A stretch of DNA of 64,000 bases from Brachynemurus nebulosus (GCA_035578155.1 JAPWDM010000001.1:13491543-13555542), one strand, 5' to 3'. Counted from the stretch's first letter, positions 1 to 11,981 are shown. Numbers and translations: made by a program. Notes: generated by a model not told the origin, from the sequence alone.

Positions 1-493
1 AACACATATAAAAGTAAAGACGAACGAAACTGCTCAAACTCAAAGTTGTGTAGCTACCTAGCTACACGGTAAATTGAGTAGGTATTATCCTGCCATAATA
101 AATAGTTTTATAAGCGAACATCTGACAGCACTGTTTACATTTCCTTATCAATAACCACGAAGGCAGAAACATGTAAGATCAAAAAGTTTCTTCAACTACA
201 GTACGTAAATAAATTATAGAGTCACTTATACTTCTAATACATATTTTGTCAAAAATATCCGGTTTGCTAAAATAAACAATAAAAACGATAAAAAATCAAC
301 AATGCCCAAATCGTAAATAATAAACAAATATTTTACTTCGCAAAAATACCACTTTTATTTTGAAACTGTGACAATATTGTTTCGAACCGTCAGTTCATTT
401 TCAAACAGAATAAATATTTGTTTATTATTTACAAATATGGAATACCATAAAGTAACGCTCAAATCTATTAATGCCCAAATCTATCATATACAT
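1..493. other. AT-rich non-coding DNA with a small inverted repeat
   Basis: No coding sequence is supported here. Two perfect 20-bp inverted arms lie at 313-332 and 413-432 (left arm GTAAATAATAAACAAATATT), and the 12-mer AATGCCCAAATC occurs directly repeated at 301 and 470. Together they look like a decayed foldback or MITE fragment. A short hairpin with 9-bp arms (GTGTAGCTA) lies near position 50. Confidence 0.4.
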
Positions 494-2700
494 CAGCGGT
501 TTCCAAACATTGTGCACTAACGCCCCCCCTATAAAAAATCTTACCTATGCCGCCCCCTCTTGAAAAAATTTTATAAACTATTTTTTTACTGAAAAAACTC
601 ATATTCTTGGCAGACGACAGGTCTATACAACACTTGAGAGGTAATCGTTGATCAGACACGTTATTCAATACTTACACGCTAACATAACTCTGACCGCTTG
701 AGAATTGTTATTGTTAAAATATTACATACAGTAGCGAGCAGAAAAATCAGTGTTAAGGAGTTACATGGCTTTTTTTTTAGCAAAAAAAAAAAACAAATTT
801 ATTCCAACTTTTGGCAATTTGTTTTTATTAGTAAATGCTTATGGCTTGTACTTGAACAAAGGGATTTAAAAAAATGAAATTTCAACTTTTGACAGTGTTT
901 CAACTCGTCATTTCCGAAGCCGCGATCTATCGACAAAATATTCTTATTTTATGCTAGTTTTTATCTTTAGGTACTGAACATATAAAAAATAAAAAATTGA
1001 AAAAAAATACCCTTTAGTTTTTTTTTAATGGCGTGTCACTTATAGGGCATACTATGGGCGTTATTTGCAATACAAACTGAGTAGAACGGTATGAAATTAC
1101 CGGCAAAAAATCACTTTCATTATAAGCTTAATCCTTAAGTAATAATTTATTATAACAATAATAACAGTACCTACTCTTTAGACATTTTTATAACAGCGAA
1201 GGTACCGCAAGTTACACTCACGAGCAATAAAACAAAAAATCGTTTGAAACAACAGAATTAATTTGACCGTTAACATAACTTCAGTGTTGCCAAATTAAAA
1301 CCATGAATACTACTAAGTATTAACATTTTAGTCGTATCATATTTATTTTTAAAATTTGTTATATTGTCTGTAAAAAAAAATCACAGATTACTGTCACCTA
1401 GAGGTGACACTGGGAATTAATGAGTTAATCAAAAAATTTTGATTTCTGGTAACAATTTTCGTGCTTCCCGTTAATTTTTTTCTACTTTTAAAACGAGATG
1501 TGTTGAACGGAAACAGTAATTTTTTGTTCAAGTAGAAGCCGTAAGCATCTACTAATAGAAAAAATAATTGTTTTTTATTTTAGGTAAGAATTTCACTCTA
1601 CCTACGGCCTAATTATATTTTTTTTTCATAAAAATTTTTTAGTGCCTCAAAATAATATACACTAGCGGAAATAATTAAAGGATCAAAAAAAAATTCCAAA
1701 TTTTTAGCGACTTTTCGAATGGCTGTATCTTTGTGAAAAATGGTCGTATCGGAGTCGTAAGCAAAGCAGTTTAAAGCTGGAAGTATCTAGTTTCGAGATC
1801 TTGCGATAAAAAAATTTTCAAAGCAACGTGTGTGTCGCAATCCTAATAAATACACTGAAAAAAAAATTTTCGAAATTTTCAGTTTTTTGTTTTTTTTTTT
1901 GGTCCACGGACTTGGAAAAAATTTTTCCGACTTAACCACCATATAACCGCCGGATAACTTGTTCATTCAGCTTTAATTTGCTTTTTTATAGACTTTTATA
2001 CGACCACTTCTCGCTGAGATATCGGACTTTGAATGGAAAAGGGTCATTTTGTCTTTGTCCATCGGTATCTCAGCAACCAATGATCACACAGAAAATTGAA
2101 CGGGTGTTTTAAAAACTCTAATGTTAATTTAACAAAACTATAATGTAATGTTAAGAAAACTCTAATGTAATGTTAAGAAAACCACTAATGTTAAGTGTGG
2201 CTTTTACAGTTCAATATACCCACAAAAACCCCACCGAGTTTCAGTTTAATCCATCCAGCCGTTTTTGTGTTTCATTCGATTGAATTTTTGAAAAAATTAA
2301 AGGATCAATTTTTTGATCTTTCATAATCTTCAACAAAATGAAAAAAAAATTTTCTCAGCTTTTTTCACATTTTTATCAATAACAGTATTTAAATTTATAA
2401 AAAAAAAAGAAAATTTCTTGGAAAATTTTCAAAAAAAATTTTTTTTCTAAAATTTTTTCGAAAAATTCTTAAAAAAAATTTTTTTTTGATAATTTTCTAA
2501 GAAATTTTCTTTTTTTTTGCTAAAAAAACCCATGTAACTCCTTAATATAAAATGTTTATTATTTGGTAATTATGTTTGAGCGCTTATTCTTAAAACCATG
2601 ATTTTATGAAAACGACAACGATATTTACAATTAACCTGCGCCCCCGTGGTGAACATTGCACGCCCGCCTGTAAGGAGGGAGCCTAGTTTGGAAACCGCTG
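494..2700. mobile_element. hAT-type DNA transposon, non-autonomous, carrying a nested element
   Basis: The element starts CAGCGGTTTCCAAAC and ends with its exact reverse complement, giving a 15-bp perfect terminal inverted repeat. It is flanked by a perfect 8-bp duplication, ATATACAT, at 486-493 and 2701-2708. CAG-type ends with an 8-bp duplication are the hAT hallmark. Just inside both ends are C-rich GCCCCC tracts. No transposase reading frame is present. Most of its length is a second element (757-2541), so the hAT body itself is only about 420 bp. Confidence 0.85.
757..2541. mobile_element. TTAA-flanked element nested in the hAT
   Basis: Inverted ends GGAGTTACATGG at 757 and 2530-2541 are followed on both sides by a T-run, TAGC and an A-run, giving a terminal repeat of about 35 bp. 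TTAA flanks both ends (753-756, 2542-2545), a piggyBac-like target, although the ends do not start with CCC as classical piggyBac ends do. The right part holds a long A/T foldback (2401-2519). There is no transposase frame, so it is non-autonomous. It inserted after the hAT. Confidence 0.7.
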
Positions 2701-2708
2701 ATATACAT

Positions 2709-3906
2709 TATTCCATTAATTTAACAATTTGGACTTCACACGTAGTGTGTACAACTAGTCAACCTACAAAAGACGTTATTCAAAAATAAATATCGAAAAA
2801 TCTGAAAGGGACAGAAACGATGGAAACAAGATGAAATAGAAAAGAAGAAAAATGAATAAAAAATAAAGTAGTCGGAAGCACACATCCTGTTAAATAGAAA
2901 TGACTGACTTTTTTTCCATTTTTTTCTGTTTCATCTTGTTTCCATCGTTTTAATTTGTTTTTCACGCAGTCGGGTTTTAAAAATGTATTTAAATGCCCTA
3001 CATTATTTTATTTCGAAAATTAAGAAAAGCTTTAACTAATGAGAAACCGTGATTTCGTTCGTGACGAACGCGCACTTGACTATTCTATTTAACTATGAAT
3101 AATACCTTATTTTCTTATTTAAAACTATTACTGAAATAGAAATCTATTTAGAGATGTTGATATAGGGAACCAAATTGGTCATCTAATTAACAATTAATAT
3201 GCACTTAAAAATTTTATTTAACTCTGAATAATACCTTTATTTCTTATTTAAAACTACTAGATACTGAAATAGAAATCTATTTAGTTAGGGCTGTTGATAG
3301 CGAACCAAATTCGTCATCTAATTAAAAATGTACCTACCGGTTACACTATTCTCATCTAATATTATCGATTATACAATTATACATGTTCGTTTACAAATTT
3401 ATCTCATCGTGTCTATAAATGTACAGAAACTACATACCTACATGGCGACAACAATCAGAGTATCTACCACATTTACATTGAATATCAATTATAATATTAG
3501 TCCTCTTTATAAATATTTGATGTCTACATATTCAGCCTCATTAGCTGGTACATAACATACTAGTAATTTCGAACCTATTTACTATTAATAATATAAGAAA
3601 GTTTGAAAAAAGCTAAAACCCGACTATAAAATAGTAGGAAGCAAGCTTCAAGAGCTTTTGAATACAGTAAATATCTGGACAATAATGTTAATGTTTTTTT
3701 TCGTAGTCGAAGGTCCAAAAAAGCATTATTGTAAGAAATATTTTCCAATTAATTTTAATGCCTAGATATTTTAATGTGTGCAAAAAATGTTAGAATTTGT
3801 TTCTTACATTTTGTAGTCGAATTCTTTTGCTTTGAATGTCTTTTTTTTTAAATGAGTCAGAATTTGAAGGGAATGAAAAATGTAGATACTATTTTTTTCC
3901 CATTAA
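2709..3906. other. Non-coding DNA with a foldback and a tandem duplication
   Basis: No gene is supported. An inverted repeat with arms of about 22 bp (left from 2815, AAACGATGGAAACAAGATG; right 2930-2951) produces accidental short reading frames. A unit of about 124 bp is duplicated in tandem at about 3086-3200 and 3214-3330; both copies contain GAAATAGAAATCTATTTAG and a GTCATCTAATTA end. Confidence 0.5.
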
Positions 3907-4742
3907 GGGGAGGAACCACATTAAGAGGCTCAATTTCATTGCTTTTTAAGGATTTTTTGTTGCGTGGGAAGAATTAGTTAGAATTCAATCAAATTTTGAC
4001 ATCATTTTACTCATATTTCGAAAAACTTTTGTGAATTTTTTTGAATGATTTCAGCTGAAAATAACAAAGTCATGCACTGATGTCTGCTGAAGATCGTAAG
4101 TAAATTTCTCCAATTGCGAAACGTGTAGTCATTCTAATTTTCATCTGATTTCAAAAAGGTTTTCATTTCACATTAATAACTTATTTTCTAAGAATGTAAC
4201 CTCAATGCAGGTGAAAATAATGAAAATTCAAAATCTTGTAGGCGTTAGAAAAATTTACTTCAATTTTGCCCATCTTTTTTCACTGATTATGGAAAAAAGT
4301 CCTTAATTTCATAAATAGTTAATATAGATTTTCATAATGATCGGTTCATTACTTTTTGAGTTAGACATTTCGCAAATGTGAAAAAGTCATCTTGAAAAAA
4401 ACGCGTTTGAAAAGAAAATTCTCGAAAACTAGAAATTTAAGAAAGTTAACAATAATGTACAGTGCTCACCGATTAATCTGCGATTCCAGCACCATATATT
4501 AATCTTCCTTCTTCCTCATAGGCTTCGTAAATAAAGCGACTACCTGAGGTAGTGCTCCACCCTATCTGCTGTACGTTCAAGCCTGTAGTCTGTACTCGAT
4601 GAACTCTCAGGTCTATGCTCATAAAATCTAAACAAATGCGAATTTCGTTTTGAAATTTTAACAGCGTATATTCTTGGATAGTTAACGATTTATGTAATAA
4701 AAAAACAAATATTTTTTGAACCTCCTAATGTGGTTTCCCTCC
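3907..4742. mobile_element. MITE with 22-bp inverted ends (TTAA-type)
   Basis: The left end at 3907 (GGGGAGGAACCACATTAAG) and the reverse complement of the right end at 4742 (GGAGGGAAACCACATTAGG) match over about 22 bp with a few differences. TTAA precedes the left end and TTAT follows the right end. There is no coding capacity. Confidence 0.55.
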
Positions 4743-5555
4743 TTATGAGGTAATACCACTTTAGGAGAGACTGGGGACACTTGATCCCCATTTTTGGTTT
4801 TTCGCTCAAATCTCATAAAATAATATTGTTTTCCAAGATATTTTTATATAACTGAATAAAAAATATATCCTTTTACCTTCTTGCGTCATTAAATCATGAA
4901 ATATATCTGTATTTCCACTAGTTTTTTCCATTTTCCCAGGACACTACAAAAGGTTGAAGTGTCTTCTGATCTGGAGGTCTTGATCCTAGTATCGGGTAGA
5001 TATGACTTGTACCTTACTGCATAAGATGAATGAATAAAAAGTCTGCTTGGTAAGAAATGTAGTTTAATAAAAAAAAATTACATTTACAATTTTTATTCTT
5101 CTTAAATTCCGTATCAGTTTAAAAAGAAGCCACTAAAATCTTTAAATATTTTAATTCAATTTTTACAGTAAAATAAAATTTATTTCCATAAAACAAGCCA
5201 GCAGCAAAATGAATAATCATCAATCGTTAAAATGTGTATTACAGACTGACAATTTTTTGTGATGTTATTTCATTGTGTGCATATTTTCACGGCTCATTTG
5301 CTTGTACCAATATACCATATCGTTATCATATATTTAATGTAATCGATTTGTACGTATATTTTAGCATAACATTTTACGTACATACATACATATGTATGGT
5401 AATAGCTTTTATATTTTGTATAACATAAATAACATTAACAAAATATACCTATTATGTACCTACAAATGTAACAAATGCGTAACCATATAAATATTAACAC
5501 TTTGATGGCCATAAGGAATTATAACGAAATATCCACAATTTTGACAACAAATTAA
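4743..5555. other. Non-coding AT-rich DNA
   Basis: No gene or clear mobile element is visible. A stretch at about 4763-4985 carries gggacacttgat-like words in both orientations and may be an old MITE. Confidence 0.35.
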
Positions 5556-5735
5556 TATACTTTTTAATTTCAAATGTTATCGAGTGCCTGTGAAACATTA
5601 TTAGTGTATGGCGGATTTTTATCCGTATTTTAAACATACACCAATATTGGTGTATGTTTAAAATACGGATAAAAATCCGCCATACACTAATAATGTTTCA
5701 CAGGCACTCGATAACATTTGAAATTAAAAAGTATA
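5556..5735. repeat. Perfect 180-bp palindrome
   Basis: The two 90-bp arms are exact reverse complements with no spacer, centred on CCAATATTGG between 5645 and 5646. I checked base pairing outward until the first mismatch at 5555/5736. The arm sequence (GTTTCACAGGCACTCGATAA) is the left portion of the tRNA-bearing repeat found again near 27150 and 37490, so the palindrome is an inverted duplication of part of that repeat. Confidence 0.9.
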
Positions 5736-5804
5736 AAACTGCGTCTCGCATTAGAGAGAGATTGTGTTTGATTGATTACTGAATTGGAGTGGCACTCGAA
5801 CAAG

Positions 5805-5876
5805 TGATCGGTGGCCTAGTTGGTAAGGCGCTTGGCTGGTAACCAAGAGATCCGGGTTCGAGTCCCAGCCGATCCA
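5805..5876 (+). tRNA. tRNA-like module (Thr-like, anticodon GGT), probably SINE-type
   Basis: The sequence folds as a cloverleaf. The acceptor arm TGATCGG pairs with CCGATCC with only the first pair wrong. The D arm is GCC...GGC around AGTTGGTAA, the anticodon stem is CTTGG/CCAAG with loop CTGGTAA, and the T arm holds GGTTCGAGTCC, a perfect B box. It could be a real tRNA gene, but GGT is an unusual threonine anticodon for eukaryotes. Related modules at 27008-27079 and 37605-37676 share flanking sequence, so a tRNA-derived repeat is more likely. Confidence 0.45.
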
Positions 5877-5956
5877 GTTTGGTAATTTTTCAAACACTAT
5901 GTCAATTTTAATTAACAAATTAATACACCAGTTATTGTTATAACGTACATAAAAAA

Positions 5957-6447
5957 ATACCCCTGTCGCACCATCCTACATAACATAGCGAATTTCCATT
6001 TACAAAAGTACGTTTTTCTCAGAAACTAGTTGATATAGAGTATAGAGTTGATATAGAGTTTTCACGAAATTTCTTAAAAATAAGATGTTTCGTTCTTGAG
6101 TTATCGTACGGACACATTTATATATATGTTTACTAAGTGTCCGCACGATAACTATACGAGAAAACGATCACAGTCTAAGTCACATAGTTTTTCTCGGAAA
6201 CTAGTTGTCATAGTAAAAAAGTTTAATGTAATTTTTTCTTCTCTTTTAAATGGTGTAAAAAAATTTCGCAAAAATTTTTGAATAAGTGGAAATTTTGGCA
6301 AAAAACTAATTTTTTGCAAGAACAAAAACCATGTTCCTGGCATCCGACGTGTCTGGCTGACGAACTCATCCAAGAGTTTGGGACTTCCAATGTTCTCACC
6401 AAGTTTCGTAAAAATTGGATACTTCGTTCGAGAGTTATCGCGCGGAA

Positions 6448-6482
<35 letters not shown>

Positions 6483-6606
6483 AATTTTAGTGAATATTAT
6501 TTTCGGTTTCTAGAGACCTCAAAACAAATTTCTGCCATAGTCCCGAGCTCAGGTTGCGTCATGACAGTGGCTGTAATAGCTGAATTCCATTCTGGAAATT
6601 CGCAAA
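5957..6606 (+). mobile_element. Helitron/Helentron-like non-autonomous element, copy A
   Basis: This copy starts ATACCCCTGTCGC and ends with a short hairpin (GAATTCCA TTC TGGAAATTC) followed by CGCAAAA. It contains a (CA)n/(TA)n microsatellite at about 6450-6482. The same body occurs at 34440-37235 and 51424-51966 and, reversed and partial, at about 62030-62285. An asymmetric structure, a 3' hairpin, a CTAA-like end and no target duplication suggest a HINE/DINE-like Helentron derivative. Short reading frames here are accidental. Confidence 0.6.
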
Positions 6607-8816
6607 AACGTGGCTTGCTTTCAATTTACGCACAGTAGGTACTACAATTATTTGGTATGTTATACAATACGTAATTACTGTAACTCTTACCTGAGAAGCA
6701 TACATACAGTTTTATGCTTCTCAGGTACAGAATTTTACGCGGACCGGACATATAGGATTACATATGACGAATGACGGTTATCAGTTTCCTGAATTACATT
6801 CATAATTAATTTGACTATTGTTGTTCATTTTGAATAATTTAGTAAATATTTGGGTTTAAATTCGTAAATTACTAAAATATCACTGAATTTATGGGATATG
6901 AATTTTCTTAATTTAGGCAAGTTTTATAGTTAACGTACTGAGTAAGTATATAATTTTATTAATTACTTAAGAATAATCACTGCCGGATTTCCTGTTAGGG
7001 TGATTATAGGCTATAAGCTAAAGATTTGCAAGGCAAAAATTTAAAAATTTTAGTATTTTTATAAAAATAAAAACTTTTATTTATTTAATAATGAAATTTA
7101 ACACGACACAAGACCTTTCTATAAACGTAATAATTCAGTGGTCAAAATAAGCTCAATATAGACAAAACTGATGTAATAATTGCGAACACGTGACAAAACG
7201 GGAACGACTACATTGCTGAACAGTAAAACATTCCAATAAATTTAACATTGTTGTAAATTGGTGCAGTTAGGTGTAAACAGGGCCGCAAAAACCTTAACTC
7301 CGACACTGAAAGTAATTGTTAAATATAACTCTCGCAGGCCAGCCGTTAAGAAACATTGTTGTAGAGCACACCGCGCCACTGTGATACCTATGGTGTCTAA
7401 ACAAAAAATGAAATACCTTATATCTAATGAAATAGAATTATAATCGACGCGGTATAACGTTATGTCACAGTTTAATTCGACGTTTAATTTGACATCGTAC
7501 GGTGTTCGTGACCGTCAACGTGTTAAATGTGTATAAATAAATATAATGATATGTTATTTTATTATAATTTTAATGTATGGAACATATTTAAAAAAAAAAA
7601 TTGGTGTAAAATATTATATTCGAATAGCTTTTGCCTACAGCTTTACACAAAACATTCAAAATTAAAAAAACGTTTTATTCTATTGATTAGTAGAAGTTGA
7701 TTATTGATCAGTTAATTAAACCAAAAAGATTTTGTTAACTAATAAATTTCTCAAAGTAACACCGTTGACATTATTTGTTTTTAAATTTTTGATTTTTGGT
7801 AACACTTAGAAGTCAAAATACCGATTATTTGATTAAAAAATCGGTAATTTCTCTATTGTAAAGTAAGTTATACCTAGATATAAAAAATAAAAATAAAAAA
7901 AATTCGACAAAATGTTATTCTTACCTTAATAAACTTTAATTCTTATTTTTATTTATTTCCTTTTTTGATGTTACTAAATTGAAAATTAATAGATCAGCTC
8001 CTGTGGCATTTTCTTATTATGACATAAATATATTATATGTTTTTCTTGGCATATATCGAATATTCTATATATAAAAAGAGAGAACTTTTCTATGTGTTAA
8101 AACTTTACTATTTAATTTAATATTGCTGATGTTTTCATCCAGAAAAAAAAGTTAGATATTAAATTGTAAAAGGAAAAGAAGAACACATAGTAATCTCCTT
8201 AAATATATTAAACCTTTTCAAAAACCTTTCCCATACACTGACTTTCATTTTAACTTTTATTTATAATGCCACCAAAATCTACTTTTTCAATATTTTTTTT
8301 TCCTTTTAAATAAAAACTGTATAATACTAAAAGGACAAGTTCCTTTTATTAGAAAACATATAAATGCAATATAAATTATATTTAAAGTTGATAAAAATGA
8401 AAATTTACTACAAAAATGTCGAATTGGGTACAATTTATTAAAAAAAAGAAGATACCCGTTATAAAATACTGTAACACATGTTTGACCGTGTATATAGAAG
8501 TTGGAGTATATTAACCAGGGTTGTTGCAAATGTGATATTTTAAGACATCTGCAAATGCGGACGCGGACTTTTTAAGAGTAACTTTTGCAAATGCGGACAC
8601 GAATGCGGATTTTTTAAGAGTAATAATCACAGACGAATTTTTTGTGCTTTTCGCGAATATATCTCTTAACAAATGTTACACATTACGCCATTTCAAAACT
8701 TAGCTTCATAAAATACCGATTTAATTTCAATAGGGTATTTGGCAGTAGGTGTAAAAAGATCTATTTTAAGGAATTACTTAAGTTAGTAAGTACTAAATAT
8801 TAGCCTTTTACAAATC
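6607..8816. other. Long non-coding stretch
   Basis: No gene is supported. A 14-bp-arm hairpin lies at 6689-6726 (ACCTGAGAAGCATA and its complement). An imperfect tandem repeat of about 40 bp (TGCAAATGCGGACRCG) lies at about 8549-8630. A word at about 7796 (ACACTTAGAAGT followed by ATACCGATT) recurs near 42478, marking a dispersed repeat. Confidence 0.4.
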
Positions 8817-8946
8817 CAGGGTTGGATTTATCTCTGTGTTGGCCCCTGGACACTTTTAATATGGTGGCCCCTGAATACTTCGGTGGAGGTCCCGTTGAAA
8901 AATTTCTGAAATTTTTCATAATTTCCCAAAAAATTGGGTTGGCGAG

Positions 8947-8995
<49 letters not shown>

Positions 8996-9085
8996 CATTT
9001 TTATTCGATTTTGAGGAGATCCCAATTGTAAGTGGGCCCCGGCGCACGTCCGTCCCCAAAGTGTCCTTATGTAAATCCGGCTCTG
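8817..9085. mobile_element. Small hAT-like MITE with a 41-A tract
   Basis: The left end CAGGGTTGGATTTA and the reverse complement of the right end, CAGAGCCGGATTTA, form a typical hAT terminus. The flanking octamers (TACAAATC and ATTATATC) agree at only about half their positions, so the insertion is old or the target duplication has decayed. An uninterrupted run of 41 A occupies 8951-8991. Confidence 0.55.
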
Positions 9086-9856
9086 ATTATATCACTCAAG
9101 ATTATAAAAATTTTAATTAAATAAAATTACGGAATTTACGCTAATGTTGACGTAATCAGAAACATTTATCAGAAAGAGCTTACGTCACAGGCCAGTATAA
9201 TAAAATTTTATATATAAAATCTATATTTAAAAATTATTTAAAAAATTCTGACACCTTGGAAACTAGATTTTAGTTGGTTATTTGAAGTTATTTATCAAAA
9301 TTTGGTCAAAATATTAAATGTAGAATTTCTCTTCTTTTTAACTTCCCATTGGAAGCTATTGTAATGGGTCCGATTTTACAAATCGCTAATTTGGACATAT
9401 CTCTACGTTTCAAGGTCACTAGAATCCGAATTCATCCTTTTTAGCGTGATATCTGTGTGTGCATTCGTTAGTTCGTTCGTTAGTTCGCTCGTTCGTGAAT
9501 TTTTTTCGTCTCGAAAATTCGGATAAGCAGTTTGTTTTTTATAATAAACAAACGAAATTAAAAACTTTTTGTGAAATATTTATTGTCTCGCATATCTCAA
9601 GAATAAATGATGATATCGTTTGTTTAATGAAAGGTGGAGCCTCCCACGAGATACACATAGCGAAGCCCCCCAGTGGCATGCAAGGGGCAAAGCCCCTGTC
9701 GAGGGTTCGGAGAAGGAGCCCTCTGAAATGAAAAAAAGAATTATTTATGTACAGTAGTCTCTAGTCTTTAAGGACACCTAATGGAAAGTTGACAGTGTGA
9801 GTAGACCTGTCCCCCCAAAAAATTTTTTTTGTTAATCATTTTATTATAATAAAATA
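9086..9856. other. Left flank of the Polinton; possible repeat with a GC-rich block
   Basis: No confident gene is present. A stretch at 9459-9731 is open for 90 codons from an ATG, begins in a GTTCGTTCGTTAG repeat and ends in a GC-rich block with AAGCCCC and GGGGCAAAGCCCC words. I do not recognise the product, and the low-complexity start argues against a real protein. It is more likely part of a dispersed repeat. Confidence 0.3.
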
Positions 9857-9862
9857 ATAAAA
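9857..9862. other. Polinton target-site duplication, left copy
   Basis: ATAAAA lies immediately before the first base of the element (9863) and is repeated exactly at 26722-26727. A 6-bp duplication is diagnostic of Polinton integration. Confidence 0.92.
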
Positions 9863-11138
9863 AGTAGAAGAGCTAGGACAGTTCTGGAGCACCGCAAAAT
9901 GGAGTAACTTGAACCCCTTTGACGGTGTTTGAAAGCGTGTGTCTTAGGGTTCTATTGCACCCATTTTACGGTACTATATATTCCGAACTGATGAGTTATC
10001 AAAATGTATCGATGTGCAAACCTTGACCTTTGACCCGGCACATACCAAGTACATGTATTTAAAATTTGTTGTTGACATTTGACCCCAACACTCGCTCATA
10101 CTGTTGGCCTTGAAACTCCAAACACATGAGTCATCACCAGCAACCAAATTAATTTATCTTAACCCATTATGCATCATCACTATTTTCGTCACAATTTAGT
10201 TTTATGTTAACCCATTACCCGCCATAGTTTTTGAATGCAAACCTAACGCATGCGCAGACTGAACTTAAGTACATGACGCATGCGCAGACTGAATTTTAGG
10301 TTACAATTTGATAGATGGGGTACACTACCGCATCAAAAATGTGGGGTTACCCTAAGTCGGGGGTGGCCCCAAACTTTTGACACCGTGCTGTACTTAAATT
10401 TTTGGTACACGGCCGTGTCAAAAGTGTGGACCCCCCCTGGCCAAAAAGGTACCCTATCACTTTTTGAAGCGTACTGTACGTGCAAACCTTGACCCCAACA
10501 CGCGCTTGCCTTAATTGCGCCATCTTAAACGAACTATCACGTCAAAAAATGTGGGGAATACCCTAACCCAGGAGTAGCCCCAAACTTTTGACGCCGTACT
10601 GTACTTAAATTTTTGGTACACTGCCGTGTCAAAAGTGCGGGCCCCCTGAGCAAAAAGGTGTCCGATCATTTGTTGAAGCGCACTGTACGTGCAAACCTTA
10701 ACCCCAACACGCGCTTACCTTAATTGCGTCATTTTAAACGAAAGGTACATTACCAAGTCAAAAATGTGGGGAATACCCTAACCCACGGGGTGGCCGCTAA
10801 ATTTTGTGGGGGCACTGTACCAAGCGCTAGCCGCAATCATGACTTCAGACTCCAGATTTCAGACTTCGGGGTCCAGACTCCAAATTTCAGACCGCTACTG
10901 TACTGCCGGAAATTTTGGTGTCAATTGTACTTGAGGTTTTTTTTTTTGTATATGAGTCAAGTCTTTATAAGATTAATTTGTTTATTTAATAAAAACTCGT
11001 GACTTTATACGGCTTGTGTTTGTTTATTTAAGATTTTTTAGCTGACTTAGGATGATGTAATTTCATAATATGTTTGCATCATAGTCAGAGAGGATTTTTA
11101 TTTAAAAGCAAGTCTCAACTTGTCAGTTCCAGGAATTT
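9863..11138. repeat. Polinton left terminal inverted repeat
   Basis: This arm matches the reverse complement of 25468-26721, with small differences and indels (for example around 10840-10880 and 10930-10990). Its inner limit is the shared word GTCAGTTCCAGGAATTT. The arm contains two or three tandem-like units of about 190 bp (about 10310-10830), each with an AATGTGGGG word, a CCAAACTTTTGAC word and an AATTTTTGGTACAC word. A CGCATGCGCAGACTGAA direct repeat occurs twice near 10250-10293. A 70-codon frame in the repeat is identical in both arms but looks incidental. Confidence 0.93.
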
Positions 11139-11981
11139 TTATCAGTTTTAAAATAAACAAAGAACCAATATCTAAATGTTTGTTTTAGCTGAATGTTTAT
11201 TTTAGCAGACCTTGAAATCAGATTGTAAAACCTCATTTAAAAATTTGAGTATTTCCAGCATAATTTATAAATCAAATGAAAATTATCTTAATATCTACAC
11301 ACCTGTATATTATGTATACACCCCTGTATAGTAAAAGAATAAATCCCTATTTAATTTTAATTTTATAAATACATACTAGTAAATGATTGTAGTCTTTATG
11401 TCAACAAAATCTAACTAAAATAATTTATCGCTTTTATCAGCATTGGAAAAATATTTGCTTAATTAGCAAAAAGTAATATGTTTGCAAATAAATTCGTATA
11501 TATGTATTACTGTACAATAAATACCTGGATTATTTCTTAATGTGTATACTATAATTTAACTATGTTGTTTAATATAAAAATTCTAACAGCATTAAGATTT
11601 GCTAAATTTTTTTATAAATTAGTAGTTTTGGGGTAAAAAATATATAGAATATCATCTTAAAACTTACATCACACATACATAATATAATTATTATATACAA
11701 ATGCATGTATACATAGGTGCAGGTATAAATGCATGTATGCATGAGTGTATTCTTATACAGGGTGTATCATGAAATATGCTTTTCAATTAGAATAAAAAAA
11801 TTTCATAAGATTTTTGTCAATACTTTTATAGGTTGATGAAAGTAACTTTTTGCTGCAAAAAATAGGGAAATTCAGGGTAACAATTAAATAAAACGCACAT
11901 AATTTTTTTTTTTTAATTTTTATTTATAGAATAAATGTATACAAAAAATAAAATTGCTTAAATCTATATATTACTTAAAAT
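11139..11981. other. Gene-free subterminal region of the Polinton
   Basis: AT-rich sequence lies between the terminal repeat and the first gene, with ATGCATGTATACAT-type words at about 11700-11750 and no supported gene. It may hold replication or transcription signals, but I see no specific one apart from the poly(A) signal noted at 11919. Confidence 0.4.
11919..11924 (-). terminator. Poly(A) signal for the leftmost minus-strand gene block
   Basis: AATAAA on the minus strand lies about 58 nt after the stop codon of the 161-aa gene and would end transcripts of the minus-strand block. Confidence 0.5.

Noticed and set aside
6152..6469. Overlapping short frames of 80-105 codons
   Set aside because: They lie in both strands of the Helitron-like copy A, and the corresponding stretches in copies B and C are not conserved as protein.
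10280..10492. A 70-aa frame present in both Polinton terminal repeats
   Set aside because: It is identical in both arms only because the arms are inverted copies. It has no recognisable domain and no promoter.
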